A stretch of 64,000 nucleotides of DNA, taken from positions 901,263,309-901,327,308 of the forward strand of contig CM066035.1 of assembly GCA_033557465.1 (NCBI GenBank), read 5' to 3'. The DNA comes from Ichthyophis bannanicus. Its lineage: Eukaryota > Chordata > Amphibia > Gymnophiona > Ichthyophiidae. Below the pieces are notes generated by a model. That model searched no databases. It had not been told where the DNA came from and saw nothing but the letters and a program-made list of their open reading frames with translations. The translations under genes were made by a program, and so were the position numbers. Numbering within the stretch: the stretch's first letter is position 1; each line of letters opens with the position of its first letter. Shown here in pieces: positions 43,310 through 53,439 of the stretch.

Positions 43310-43718
43310 TTTCATCTCGGCCCATCCGGTGGAACCAAATCCAGAGGCTCCTCGTTCCGTAGGAGACAACATGGGGACCTCTTCCAGTGGGAAAAACCCT
43401 ACTCTCTCGCAGAGCAGCTGGGTAATCCGGTCTCCCACCTTCACATGGTAGTCTTCGCTGCCAAAATTAAACAGTAATACCTTTACATTCCCTCTATAAT
43501 CAGGGTCGATCACCCCAGCCCCGACATCCAGGAAATATTTCAGAGCCAGACCCGATCGCGGTGCTATCCGACCATAACATCCTATGGGCATCTCCATCTG
43601 AAGGCCAGTATCAATCAGAGCCTTTCCACAGCTGGGTATCACCCGATCTTCGGCGCTGCATAAATCATATCCTGCGGCTTGCGGGGACGCCCTCCTGGGA
43701 GCTTGGGCCTTCTCGGAT
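43310..43718 (-). CDS. retrotransposon dUTPase domain of gypsy pol
   Basis: All five dUTPase motifs are present in order and in one frame: [10 protein letters not shown] (I), [11 protein letters not shown] (II), [17 protein letters not shown] (III, catalytic Asp), [12 protein letters not shown] (IV) and [10 protein letters not shown] (V, P-loop-like). It would hydrolyse dUTP to dUMP and limit uracil in the cDNA. It lies between protease and RT, fused in frame with RT. dUTPases are established in several retroviruses, in other orders. The open frame begins inside the adjacent L1 poly(A), an artefact of the insertion; the original junction with protease is at the L1 target duplication. Confidence 0.9.
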
Positions 43719-43891
43719 ACCTTACAAATTTTTTTTTTTTTTAATATTTCAATATTTTTATTTTTATCATAACATATAACAAGAACAGTAAACGGGTAAT
43801 ACAACGTCCCTTGTACCCCTTCCCCAAAGAAGATACACAGCCTCCGCCAACCTCACCCAAGAGCCCCCCCATCCATCCAACCCCTCTCCCC

Positions 43892-46800
43892 TCAGTATGA
43901 GCTCTCCCCCCCTCCCCCTGGCCTCTCATCCCCCCAGCACCCCCCTCCCCCTCCCTCCCCTCCCCTCCCCTCCCCCAGGACACGCCAAAGACCACCCCAT
44001 TTATCCATGAATTTCGCCACTCTCTCCCGCCTAGCCGCTGTCAACTTTTCCATTAAAACAACATGCCGTAGTCTGCCTTCGAACTCCCCCATTGTGGGCA
44101 CCTCCACCCTCTTCCACGCTGCTGCCAATTCACACCTCGCCGCACTCAGACACACACGCACCATGGTCCCCCCCTCCTGGTGCCCCGCTCCCCACCAGGA
44201 AAGAAGGCAAATCCCGGGTTCCTGCCTCACCTCCATCCCCAGATTCCGTTGGATCCAATTCAACACCCACCCCCAATAGCTTTGGACCTTACTACATCCC
44301 CACCAAATATGCCAAAAAGAGCCCACCTCCCCGCACTCCCACCAACAGGCCGCCCGGGAATATCCGTTGTAACCGCTCCGGCGTATAATACCACCAGAAT
44401 AAAATCTTATACCAATTTTCCCGGATACTACTTGCCCTTGGCAATCCCCTGACCCTATCCCAAATCTGTTTCCAGTCCACCTGTGTCAGTGTTCTCCCCA
44501 AATCCCGCTCCCATTCCACCATATAAGGGAACCGCCCCCAACCCCCTCCCGCACCGCCTTATATTTAGCTGTATTTAGCTGTATTTGTATCCCGCTTTTC
44601 ACCGGGTCAAAGCGGCGCCACATAGAAAGGGGGGGGGAATTATACAACCTAGACACCATCCCCTTCGACCCAAATTTCCCATACCACAGGGCCTCTAGCT
44701 CCGACACTTCCCCCATACGCCCCCCCAACCCCCCCACCCCCCTGCAAGAAGAATCTCACCTGGATATAAGCATATCTATCCTGCTATTCAAGCCCATACT
44801 CTTCGCGAACCACCTCGAAAGACCGCATCTCCCCCTCATCCAGTAGTTGGTAGAAACACTCTAACCCCTTCCCCGTCCATATATCAAACCGTCCTCCTTC
44901 CCACCCCGGGGTAAATGGTTTCCATCCCCTCCAGGGCATCATTACTGAGAATGGGTCCCCCTTCCCCCTAACTCTACGTCCCCAAACATCGTCCCACACC
45001 CTTACTACCTGCTGCATTGCCGGCGACCCCTCTCCCAATGCCTTGCGGTTCTTCCTCCCCGCCCACAGCCAAGCTTCTAGATTACCCCCCTTCACCAACA
45101 TACGCTCCAATTGCACCCAGGGTTTCTGGTCCCCCCGTCTCCTCCATTCCATTACATGCCGTAGTTGCGCTGCTCGATAGTAATCTGTGATATTAGGCAC
45201 CCCTAACCCCCCCTCCAACCTCGGGGCATACAACACATCCCGCGCCAGCCGCGGCGGCCGTCTATTCCAGATGTACTGAAATACCTTCCTTTGCACTCTC
45301 CGCAGCACCTCCTCCAGCACTCGCACAGGCAGAGCCTGAAATAAGTACAACAACCACGGTAACACATTCATTTTGACCCCTGCCATCCGGCCCAGCCACG
45401 AGACATCCTGCTTCATCCAGCCCTCTAGATCCCGCTCCAACTCCCGCACTACCCCCGGGTAATTATAACGATACACATCCCCATACTTAACTCCTAACTG
45501 CACTCCCAAATATTTCAATGTGTTATTAACCCACCGCAACGGATACAAACCCCGCAGCAACCCCTCCACCCTTGGCGTCACCCTGACCCGCAGCACCTCC
45601 GTCTTATCAACATTCATTTTGAATCTCGAGACTTCCCCAAAGTTCTGCAACACCTCCATTACCGCCGGTAGAGATCCCTCCGGCTGGCCAAGGTACAGCA
45701 AAATATCGTCCGCATAAAGAGAGATTTTGTGATTTACCCCCCCCCCCCCTCTCTCCAAGCCCTTAATCCGTTCATCGGTCCGGATTACCTCCGCTAAAGG
45801 CTCCACACTCATTGCAAAGAGCAGTGGTGATAGAGGGCACCTCTGCTGCGTCCCCCGCCCCAGACTGAAATCCCGCAAATAACAACCATTGACTTTCACC
45901 CTTGCCCGTGGTCCATTATATAACCCCCTAATCCATCTCTCCAAGTTCTCCCCCACCCCCATTCTCTTCATCACGCCCATCAAAAAAGCCCAGTTAACCC
46001 TGTCAAAGGCCTTTTCGGCGTCAACTGACATTAACAAAAACTCCTCAGCCCCCCGCCGCACTTCCCATAGCACCCCCACTGCTCTCTTGATATTATCCAC
46101 TGCCTGTCGGCCCGGGATAAACCCCGTCTGATCAGCCTTAATCACCTTGGGCAACCAAGGCCCCAATCTTCCCGCCAATATCTTGGCCAGGACCTTGACA
46201 TCCACATTTAATAGCGAAATAGGCCGAAAGGAACCACATTCCAACTGATCACGTCCCCCCTTCTGCAACACCGTGATCCCGGTGGTCAGCATCCCCACTG
46301 GCAGATCCCCCCCCCTCCTCCAACATCCCATTAAACACCCGACATAATACCTCCCCTACCTCAGCCTTGAACACCCGATAAAACATACTCGTCAGCCAGT
46401 CTAACCCCGGGGCCTTCCCACTGGGCATCCCCTGAATTGCTCGCTCCACTTCCTCCAGACCAATCCGGGCCTCCAACTCCTCCCGTGCTTCCTCCGGGAG
46501 TTGAGGGAGCACGATCTTCTCCAGGTACCGGTCTATACACCCCCCTTCCACCCTTCCTCCCTCGGCATAGAGTTCCCGGTAAAACTGCCGGAATATCTCC
46601 TGTATCTCCCCTTCCCGGAAATAGACCTCCCCCCCTTTCCCTTAATTTGATATATCCTAGAGGCTACCAAGTGTTTCCGCAACCGCCGCGCCAACATCCG
46701 CCCTGCCCTGTTGCCAAACTCATAGAACCGCTGTTTTACCCAAGCCAGCTCCATCGCTACCCTCTCCACCTGCAACCCCTGCAACTCCCCCCGAAGCTTT

Positions 46801-47815
46801 TCCATCACATCTCAATCCCCTTCCCTCCCCGATCTCCTATAAACCTCCTCAACATCCTGCAACCTCTTCCCTAGTTCCTTCTCCTTTTCATACTGCTCCC
46901 GTTTCTTGCGCGCCCCCCATTGTATAAACTTCCCTCTAAGTACAGCCTTTAGCCCCTCCCACACCATAGCCACCCGTACCTCTCCATGATCATTCACCAA
47001 CAGATATTTCTTAATCCCTTCCCTAATATCTCTCACCACCTCGGGGCACTTCAGCAAACCCTCATTCAATCGCCAAAACCTCAACCCCTCCCGACCCCTC
47101 CCCTTAAACCACACTTCAACCGCCTTGTGATCTGACCAAGCAATCGGGATAATCCCCCCTTCCCTCACCCCCAGCATCCAATCCTGGTCCACCAACAACA
47201 TATCTATTCTACTCCAGCTGTTGTGGGGTATGGAATAGTGTGTGTATTCGCGCTTCTGTGGGTACAGCACTCTCCATGCATCCACAAGATTCAAACATTT
47301 CATCATTCTCTGCAGTGCCTTCCTATTTCTCCCCCGCCCCTCCCCCTTCCCCGATGCCCTGTCCATCATATGCTCCAAAACTACATTAAAATCCCCTCCC
47401 ACCACCCTCCTCCCCCCCCCTGTTGCTCCAACAACCTGCACAACCTCTTCCAAAAGCGCACTTGTTCTCCATTCGGCCCATATACAGAAACTACAACTAT
47501 CCCCTCCCCCCCCCCAACTCCCCACCACACCCACCACCCGACCCTCCCCATCCTCAAAACTTCTTTCTACCTTAATCCCACTACCCCCCTTAATCAACAC
47601 CGCTACCCCCCCCCCTTCTTACCCCCCTCCCGATTACATGAGTAAAATTGCTCCACATACCGGGCATGCCTCATCAATCCCACATCCTTACGACGCAAGT
47701 GCGTCTCCTGGACAAGTATCACATCCCAATCATTCTTTTCCGCCTCCCGGAACAATAATCTCCTCTTTGTGGGTGAGTTCAAACCCCGTACATTAATAGT
47801 TCCCACCCGCAGCAT
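43892..47815 (-). pseudogene. L1 ORF2 (endonuclease-RT), frameshifted
   Basis: The endonuclease begins MLRVGTINVRGLNSPTKR (47815) with VILVQETHL. After a shift in a C/G run (about 47610) it continues with VVGGDFNVVLEHMMDRASGK, HNSWSRIDMLLVDQDW and IAWSDHKAVEVWF. A linker spans 46808-46249 with two more shifts. The RT is a 515-codon frame 46331-44784: FRPISLLNVDVKVLAKILAG, DQTGFIPGRQAVDNIKRA, LMSVDAEKAFDRVNWAFLMG, GTQQRCPLSPLLFAMSVEPL and KISLYADDILLYLG (catalytic YADD). The C-terminal domain (44737-43892) has FWHIWWGCSKVQSYW. It is the target-priming enzyme. Four to five frameshifts abolish it as written. Confidence 0.88.
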
Positions 47816-48154
47816 CAGGCTCCATACCCCTTCGCACTCCCCCCACCCCCTTCTCGTGTCCTACCCCTATCCCTACCCCTCCCCTCTCCCCCCTCCCCCC
47901 GTCCACCTCTCTCCCACCTTGCCATTCTTCCGATTGTGACTGTCCTGCACCTCCTCCTTTCATCCCCCCTCTCGCCTCCCCCCGCACCTCCCCACTCGCA
48001 CCCCTCCACAACACTCCCCCCTCCCGACTCTCTGCCCACCACCCTCTCCCCCACCCTCTACTCACCCCCAATCCCCCCAGTCCTTTCACCCCAGAATCCA
48101 GAGGGCTGTCCGCTCCAATTCATTCAGTTCAGCACCAGGAGCAGCAGTGCAACA

Positions 48155-49210
48155 TCACTCCACAGGGTTCACTCGCTTCCCCGCACCACCTTCCTCTCCT
48201 CTCCGCTGCAGTCGTTGTCCTTTCTCCACCACTCTCTGCCATCGGGAACCCGCCGACCATGGATCCGCCGCTCTTCCAGCTTGCAGTGCCCCCACTTTTC
48301 CCGCTCCTTTTGGAAGCTGCTCACAGCCCAAATCACCCAGCACAGTCCAAGCTTCCTCCGTCTCCTTCACTTTCCTGGACACACCATTTACAGTCACCAA
48401 CAGGCCGAAGGGGAACAGCCACCTGTAGCGCAAATTTCGCCCCCGGAGATAGGCAGTGACCTCTCGTAGCCACCGTCTTCTGTCAAGGGTCCGCTTGGAG
48501 AGATCATTGAAAATGTCCACCTCAGCTCCTTCCCATGCAATCCGCCCGTATTTCCGGGCTATCTGCAGTATTTTCTCCTTCAAGGGGAAGCTGCTCATGC
48601 ATGCAATAATGTCTCGGGGTTGCTTGTCTCTCCGCGGGCCAAGGCTGCAATGCGCCCGCTCCACCCCTATCTCCCGCTCTCCGGTCTCCGCGCTACCCTC
48701 CAGGGCCAGTATATGGGCACACAGCCTTCTAATCACCTGCGTGCAGTCCTTAAACGCCTCCGTCTCTCCGATCCCCTTCACTCGCAAGTTGTTCCGGCGG
48801 GCCCGATCCTCAATCTCCTCCAACTTCTCTGTCATTTCCTCGTGCTGTCTCTCCAACTTGCTCTGCGCCTCTGCCATCGCCTGCAACTCGCCGGTACATT
48901 CCTCCACGTGGTCCTCCAGCACAGCCACGCGGTCGCCCAGGCCATTCAGGTCTTGTTGAATGCTCGCCAGCGACTCCTTAATATCTTTCCGCATCGCCCA
49001 CAACTCGGCATGCAGATCCTTTTTAAAGGCCCGCAGCCATGCCCGGATTGGCATTGCAGCCTCCCGGAGCTCCTCGCTCTCCTCATCCTCCTCTGAGCTC
49101 GCCATGCTGCTAGGCCTCTCCGCCTCAGCAGCCGTCTGCCCCGCTTTCTCCCTCCGCTTCACATAGGGAGATTGAAAGTCCGCTAGTTTCTTGCGTGCCG
49201 CTTGGGCCAT
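48155..49210 (-). CDS. L1 ORF1 protein
   Basis: 351 codons, open, starting at ATG 49210 about 123 nt from the element 5' end. The N-terminus is basic. A coiled coil spans about residues 50-135 (repeated Leu/Ile heptads, LNGLGDRVAVLEDHVEE). Then comes the family signature IEDRARRNNLRVKGIGETE (about residues 136-154), which opens the RRM-like domain. The C-terminal domain includes KILQIARKYGRIAWEGAEVD and LDRRRWLREVTAYLRGRNLR. It is a trimeric RNA-binding chaperone that coats L1 RNA. The long antisense frames over this region are composition shadows. Confidence 0.9.
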   Translation of the reverse strand: MAQAARKKLADFQSPYVKRREKAGQTAAEAERPSSMASSEEDEESEELREAAMPIRAWLRAFKKDLHAELWAMRKDIKESLASIQQDLNGLGDRVAVLEDHVEECTGELQAMAEAQSKLERQHEEMTEKLEEIEDRARRNNLRVKGIGETEAFKDCTQVIRRLCAHILALEGSAETGEREIGVERAHCSLGPRRDKQPRDIIACMSSFPLKEKILQIARKYGRIAWEGAEVDIFNDLSKRTLDRRRWLREVTAYLRGRNLRYRWLFPFGLLVTVNGVSRKVKETEEAWTVLGDLGCEQLPKGAGKVGALQAGRAADPWSAGSRWQRVVEKGQRLQRRGEEGGAGKRVNPVE

Positions 49211-49293
49211 TGCTCCGAACCGCTCCCTGCTTTCACAGGCACCAGGATCAGAACTTTTCCCCCTTTATTAAGCAGGACACCAACGGAGCACAG

Positions 49294-49874
49294 CTAGAAT
49301 GCAGCCATTCGCTCCGCGACGTCACCGGAAGTCACCTTACAAAGTTTTAAGATAAACTTCGGTTTAAGGGGAACAACACTTCCCAGGGGTTCTTTCCCTG
49401 GGTTCTTACTTGGCTTTCGGGGGTTTTCAAAAAGAGGGCCAGGGTCCACCGTTACCATCCCATCCCCTTTTCTCCCAAGGCCTTTCTCTAATCCTTCCCT
49501 AAATTGGGGCCAATCCCTTCCCAATACTAAATCATAGGGTAGTTTTGGAACCACTGCCACGAGAACTTCTTTCTGCACCCCCAACCCTTTTATCACCACT
49601 CTGTACACAGGGTAGAAAGAAGCAGCTCCATGGATGCACCTAATTTGGACCCGCCCTTCTGGCTTCCTCTGGCGAGACTCATTCTGGGCCTCAATTGCCT
49701 GCCAAAGCTTTCGCGACACCATGCTTTGGTCGGCCCCAGAGTCGAGCAGAGCATGGGTAGTGATCCCCCTGTATGTTAACATTTAAGAGAAATCCCTCTC
49801 CTAGATGTTTCACATTGGTACCAGTTAAGCCAATGCGGGCTTTGCATCCCCTCTGCAGGTGTCCCATCTCCCCA
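49294..49874 (-). pseudogene. gypsy zinc-knuckle end and aspartic protease
   Basis: After the CR1 the minus strand gives the remaining His and Cys of the zinc knuckle (GHLQRGC). The protease follows at 49782-49294: HALLDSGADQSMVSRKLWQ carries the catalytic Asp-Ser-Gly, and LPYDLVLGRDWPQF is the C-terminal flap-distal block. A frame change separates gag from protease near 49790, consistent with a natural -1 arrangement or a mutation. Coding is cut at 49343 by the L1 insertion and continues at 43728 as the dUTPase. The role is cleavage of Gag and Gag-Pol polyproteins. Confidence 0.82.
49295..49333 (-). promoter_or_regulatory. L1 5' end with CRE/ETS-like motif
   Basis: The first bases of the element on the minus strand are gacttccggtgacgtcgcgg. 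They contain an ETS-like CTTCCGG directly followed by a CRE-like TGACGTC in a CpG-rich context. An internal promoter at nucleotide 1 is expected for autonomous L1s. Motif recognition only; no activity evidence. Confidence 0.5.
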
Positions 49875-51334
49875 CTACAGACTGGTGAGCCTGACATCAG
49901 TACCAGGAAAAATGATAGAAACCATCATAAAGAATAAAATTACTCAGCATGTAGATAGTCACAACCTAATGGGAGACAGCCAACATGGCTTTAGACAAGG
50001 AAGATCTTGTCTTACTAATCTGTTATGTTTTTTTGAAGGAGTGAATAAACAGGTGGACAAAGGTGAGTCGGTTTATATTGTGTATCTGGACTTTCAGAAA
50101 GCCTTTGACAAGGTCCCTCATCAGAGACTTTTGGCAAAACTAAAGAGTCATGGGATAGGAGGCAGTGTACTATTGTGGATCAGGAACTGGTTAAAAGATA
50201 GAAAGCAGAGGGTAGGGCTAAATGGCCAATTTTCCCAATGGAGAAAGGTGAATAGTGGTGTACCCCAGGGATCTGTGCTGGGTCCGCTGCTTTTTGACAT
50301 ATTCATAAATGACCTGGAAAGTGGAATAACGAGTGAGGTTATCAAATTTGCAGATGACACAAAACTATTTAAAGTTGTTAAAACCCAAGAGGATTGTGAA
50401 AAATTGCAAGAGGATCTTGATAAATTGGAAGACTGGGCATCAAAATGGCAGATGAAATTTAATGTGGACAAGTGCAAGGTTATGCACCTAGGGAAGAAAC
50501 AACCCAAACTATGGTTACACGATGCAAGGTTCCACATTAGGAACCACTACCCAGGAAAAAGATTTAGGTGTCATTGTGGATACCATGTTAAAACCCTCGG
50601 CCCAGTGTGCAGCGGCGGCCAAGAGAGCAAATAGAATGCTAGGTATGATAAGGAAAGGAATGGAAAATAAAACAAAAGATATTATAATGCCTCTATATCG
50701 TTCCATGGTGAGACCGCACCTTGAATATTGTGTGCAATTCTGGTCGCCGTATCTTAAAAAGGATATAGCGATTTTAGAAAAGGTTCAGAGAAGAGCCACC
50801 AAAATGGTAAAGGGGATGGAAGGATAATCCTATGAAGAAAGGCTAAAAAGGTTAGGGCTCTTTAACCTGGAAAAGAGACGGCTGAGGAGAGATATGATAG
50901 AAGTCTATAAATTAATGAACGGAGTGGAACGGGTAAACATAGATCGATTGTTTACGTTATCAGAATATAGAAAGACTAGGGGACATGCAATGAAGCTACA
51001 GGGTAAACTATTTAAGACTAATAAAAGAAAATATTTTTTCACTCAACGTGTAATCAAACTCTGGAATTTGTTACCGGAGGATGTAGTAAAGGCTGTTAGT
51101 GTAGCTGGGTTTAAAAAAGGTTTGGACAAGTTCCTGGAGGAAAGGTCCATAAACCATTATTAAGAAGTGACCGAAGATATCAATGCTTGACCCAGTACAA
51201 GCATTGTGGAACTTGTGTCTCTTGGGGAAACTGCTAGGTACATATGACCTAGATTGGCCACTGTTGGAAACAGAATACTGGGCTTGATGGACCTTGGTCT
51301 GACCCAGTATGGCATATCTTATGTTCTTATGTTC
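49875..51334 (+). mobile_element. CR1 LINE, 5'-truncated, inside gypsy gag
   Basis: Starts within the RT (MSLTSVPGKMIETIIKN). Frame 49885-50520 is open through YIVYLDFQKAFDKVPHQRL, GVPQGSVLGPLLFDIFIND and VIKFADDTKLFK (catalytic FADD). It then shifts at about 50515 and continues with MPLYRSMVRPHLEYCVQFW to a stop near 50827. The C-terminal frame is 50894-51163. It ends with the CR1 tail ttatgttcttatgttc (51319-51334). Highly similar to 18070-19957. It splits the gag zinc knuckle. No target duplication. Confidence 0.93.
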
Positions 51335-51339
51335 ACAAC

Positions 51340-52240
51340 GGTAGCATTTTTTCTCAGCCCACTTACCCTCATGAGCAGACAGACAAGTTTTTAGACATTT
51401 TACATTATTTCCCTGTTTCTTTTCTGATAAATCAAAACTGGCCTCTGCCCCTACTTTTGGAGGGCCCGCCTTTGGGGGAAACGCCAATTCAGCTTCCATG
51501 TAGCGCTCTGCCAAAAGGGTCGCCTCTCCTGTGCTCTGGCAGTTTTGGTACTGCAGCCATAAATTGCTCCAATATCACCATATCCACCACCATATCCATA
51601 GTTTTCCTTTCCAGGGCTAGCCACTTTAAAGCTAAACCTCGAATTCTCTGGCTTAAGGCCTTAGGTGTCTCTCCGGCCTTTAAGACTGTGGCTCTAAACA
51701 TACGGTGATACAACATTTTTGTTAACCCTAATCGGTCTCTAATTGCATTTTTCACTGCATCATAGTCCAGAGCCTGGGCAGCTGGCATAGCCCTATATGC
51801 GGCTAGTGCTTCTCCTGTTAAGGAGGTTGCCAATCTCACCGCCCACTGGCTAGCTGGCCAACCCACAGCTTGCGCCACTCTCTCAAATGACTCAAAAAAG
51901 TCATGTATGTCATCATCAGGAGAAGGTTTTCCAAAGTTAAACGCCCCGCTGGTGTGTGGGCCTGCTAGATTGTCCACTTGAGGCATCGCTGGTCCCTCCG
52001 GGGTTAGTGTTCCTCCACTTCCTTGCCTCTGGGAAGTAATAAGGGCTTTCCACTAAGTCCAGGACAGGCTTTTGCTGCTCCCTCATAGCCGCCGCCGCAT
52101 TCTCCTGCGCTAGCTGGGTCAACTCCTGCTGGCGTTGAAATTTGAGTGGCCATCCATTGTACCAGCTCTTTTGGATCCATCTCCGGGGATACCTTGCTCA
52201 TGTGTTGACTCTCGAAGCAAAAATTTGTCTTTTCCACCAA
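51340..52240 (-). pseudogene. gypsy gag (SCAN-like capsid), broken
   Basis: The N-terminus is in frame pieces 52240-52004 and 52122-51937 (MDPKELVQWMATQI, then NAAAAMREQQKPVLDLVE). The capsid is 51986-51489: DIHDFFESFERVAQAVGWP, WAVRLATSLTGEALAAYRAM, MLYHRMFRATVLKAGETPKA and MVILEQFMAAVPKLPEH. The last block is the signature of the SCAN fold derived from Gmr1-like gag. The C-terminal part (51514 onward) leads to a CCHC zinc knuckle whose first Cys pair (KCYRC) lies at about 51350; the rest is beyond the CR1 insertion at about 49870. Two or three frameshifts. Confidence 0.8.
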
Positions 52241-52316
52241 CCTTCTGTGCTATCACTCTTGTTATCCTGGATGGTAGAAAATCCTGAGTGGTAGAAAATC
52301 TTCACAACTACGCCAC

Positions 52317-53439
52317 TGTCACGCCACCACCACTCGCCTCTAGCTTAGAGGGGCGTGGATTATTAGAGGAACTTTCTGGTGTATGCTTTTTTAGCTTTAA
52401 ACTATTTCCCTCTAATGTCCTCTGGGAAATGTAGTCCTTATTCAGCTGTTTGGGTGCATCATGCAGATAGCTATAGTCAGGCTCAAGTAGGTAAGGCAAA
52501 TGACAGAAATTTATTATTTTTATATACACAATGGTTCGATCATACCACGCATAGGATTGTTGGTTCAGGACTCTTGGAAGCAAAGCATTGTCCAAAACAT
52601 ATCCAACCAGAAAATGCAGTTTTAAAGGTTTTCTCTATTGCAGGATACACAGTCTTTACCAGAAAGCCTATTGTATTCCCTTCTCAGCTTTGCTGGCTAA
52701 AGCACAAAACAAAAACAATCACAATCACATTTAAAGTCTGTGGTAAACTTCCCCTTTATAAACACATGGGGATCTCGGCCACCCTGCTTGTGGAATAAGG
52801 GTACGTTTTTCTTGGAAGACCTTCTTTCAGGACTGGCTTGCTTTCTCTACGTCCCCAGGTTTATAGCTTGGCACGAGGAACAGTCCATGGGAGTGTCCTC
52901 CCCATTCAGCTTCACCTCGGGCTCTCCCAGCTGCATAGGCTCTGACTCCCCGTCCTGCTCACCATGCTCAGCTAACAGCCTCCTGGGGGATTCTGGAGTC
53001 TCTCTTGTTCCTGGCTCCAAACTCTCCTGCAGCCGTGCTACATGCCAAATAGCACTCTCTCCAGCTGGAAGCTCAGTTCCTCTGCTCGTGTCAGCCTGGC
53101 TTCCTGCTTCTCCTCTCCTCTCTCTCCAATCTAAATCATACTCTGGCCTGGGTTTATACTTCCAGGGCTCTAGCTCCAACCCCACCCTACTCAGGTGTCG
53201 GCAATCAGCCGGGCACCTGAGTGCTTGGAGCATTCACTGCCTAAAGGGTTCTGAGCCCTGTATCCTCTCCCCTTCATTCCACTAGGGGGAGCATGAAATG
53301 TGGTCCACGTGGAAGTTTTCTGATTCCTGGAGGTGTTTATGGCTTTCCTAGCCTGACTCGAGTAAAGGGGGCCCTTTACTAGGGTGAATTCCCTGTCTCT
53401 TTGTCCTCCCCCAGACTCTGGATAGGCCTCCTTGCCACA
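52317..53439 (-). repeat. gypsy 5' LTR
   Basis: 1,123 bp with the same termini as the 3' LTR. The next minus-strand bases inside the element (tggcgtagttgtgaag from 52315) begin TGG, as expected of a tRNA primer-binding site. I could not assign the tRNA. Confidence 0.93.
52847..53439 (-). pseudogene. gypsy LTR-encoded ORF, ends in MDC motif
   Basis: In the 5' LTR the frame from the first triplet (CGKEAYPESGGGQRDRE) runs about 70 codons, then shifts at the 7-bp deletion near 53211. It continues in the corresponding frame as a 128-codon stretch with LDWRERRGEAGSQADTSR and ESEPMQLGEPEVKLN, then GEDTPMDCSSCQ, and stops at 52847. The E-P-M-x(15)-M-D-C spacing is identical to LTR-D, and LTR-E has the same spacing with E-S-M. 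In the 3' LTR the same frame follows on from RNase H. No domain is recognised; Arg/Glu/Gly-rich. Confidence 0.65.

Larger units (their letters stand above)
43729..49333 (-). mobile_element. full-length L1/Tx1-type LINE
   Basis: 5,605 bp, bounded by a 10-bp duplication accttacaaa at 43719-43728 and 49334-49343. On the minus strand: 5' UTR of about 120 nt, ORF1 (49210-48155), ORF2 (47815 to about 43890), and a short 3' UTR ending in poly(A) (43729-43742 as T on the plus strand). It has clean target-primed insertion hallmarks and is not 5'-truncated. ORF2 is broken by several frameshifts, most at or near C/G homopolymers. It sits at the protease-dUTPase junction of the gypsy element. Confidence 0.93.
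40669..53439 (-). mobile_element. Ty3/gypsy LTR retrotransposon (SCAN/Gmr1-like) with dUTPase, no integrase seen
   Basis: Two LTRs (40669-41769 and 52317-53439) and a 4-bp duplication AAGG (40665-40668 and 53440-53443). Order on the minus strand is gag (SCAN-like capsid, zinc knuckle), protease, dUTPase, RT, RNase H, LTR. It carries two later insertions: CR1 at 49875-51334 and L1 at 43729-49333. Its own length is about 5.7 kb. SCAN-like capsids belong to Gmr1-like gypsy elements, which place integrase before RT. Here that position holds a dUTPase and no integrase is found on either side. The LTRs differ by several indels, so the insertion is not recent. Confidence 0.88.

Noticed and set aside
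47242..48469. Pro/Ser/Thr-rich plus-strand ORFs
   Set aside because: Antisense of the G-rich L1 ORF2 start and inter-ORF region; no independent support.
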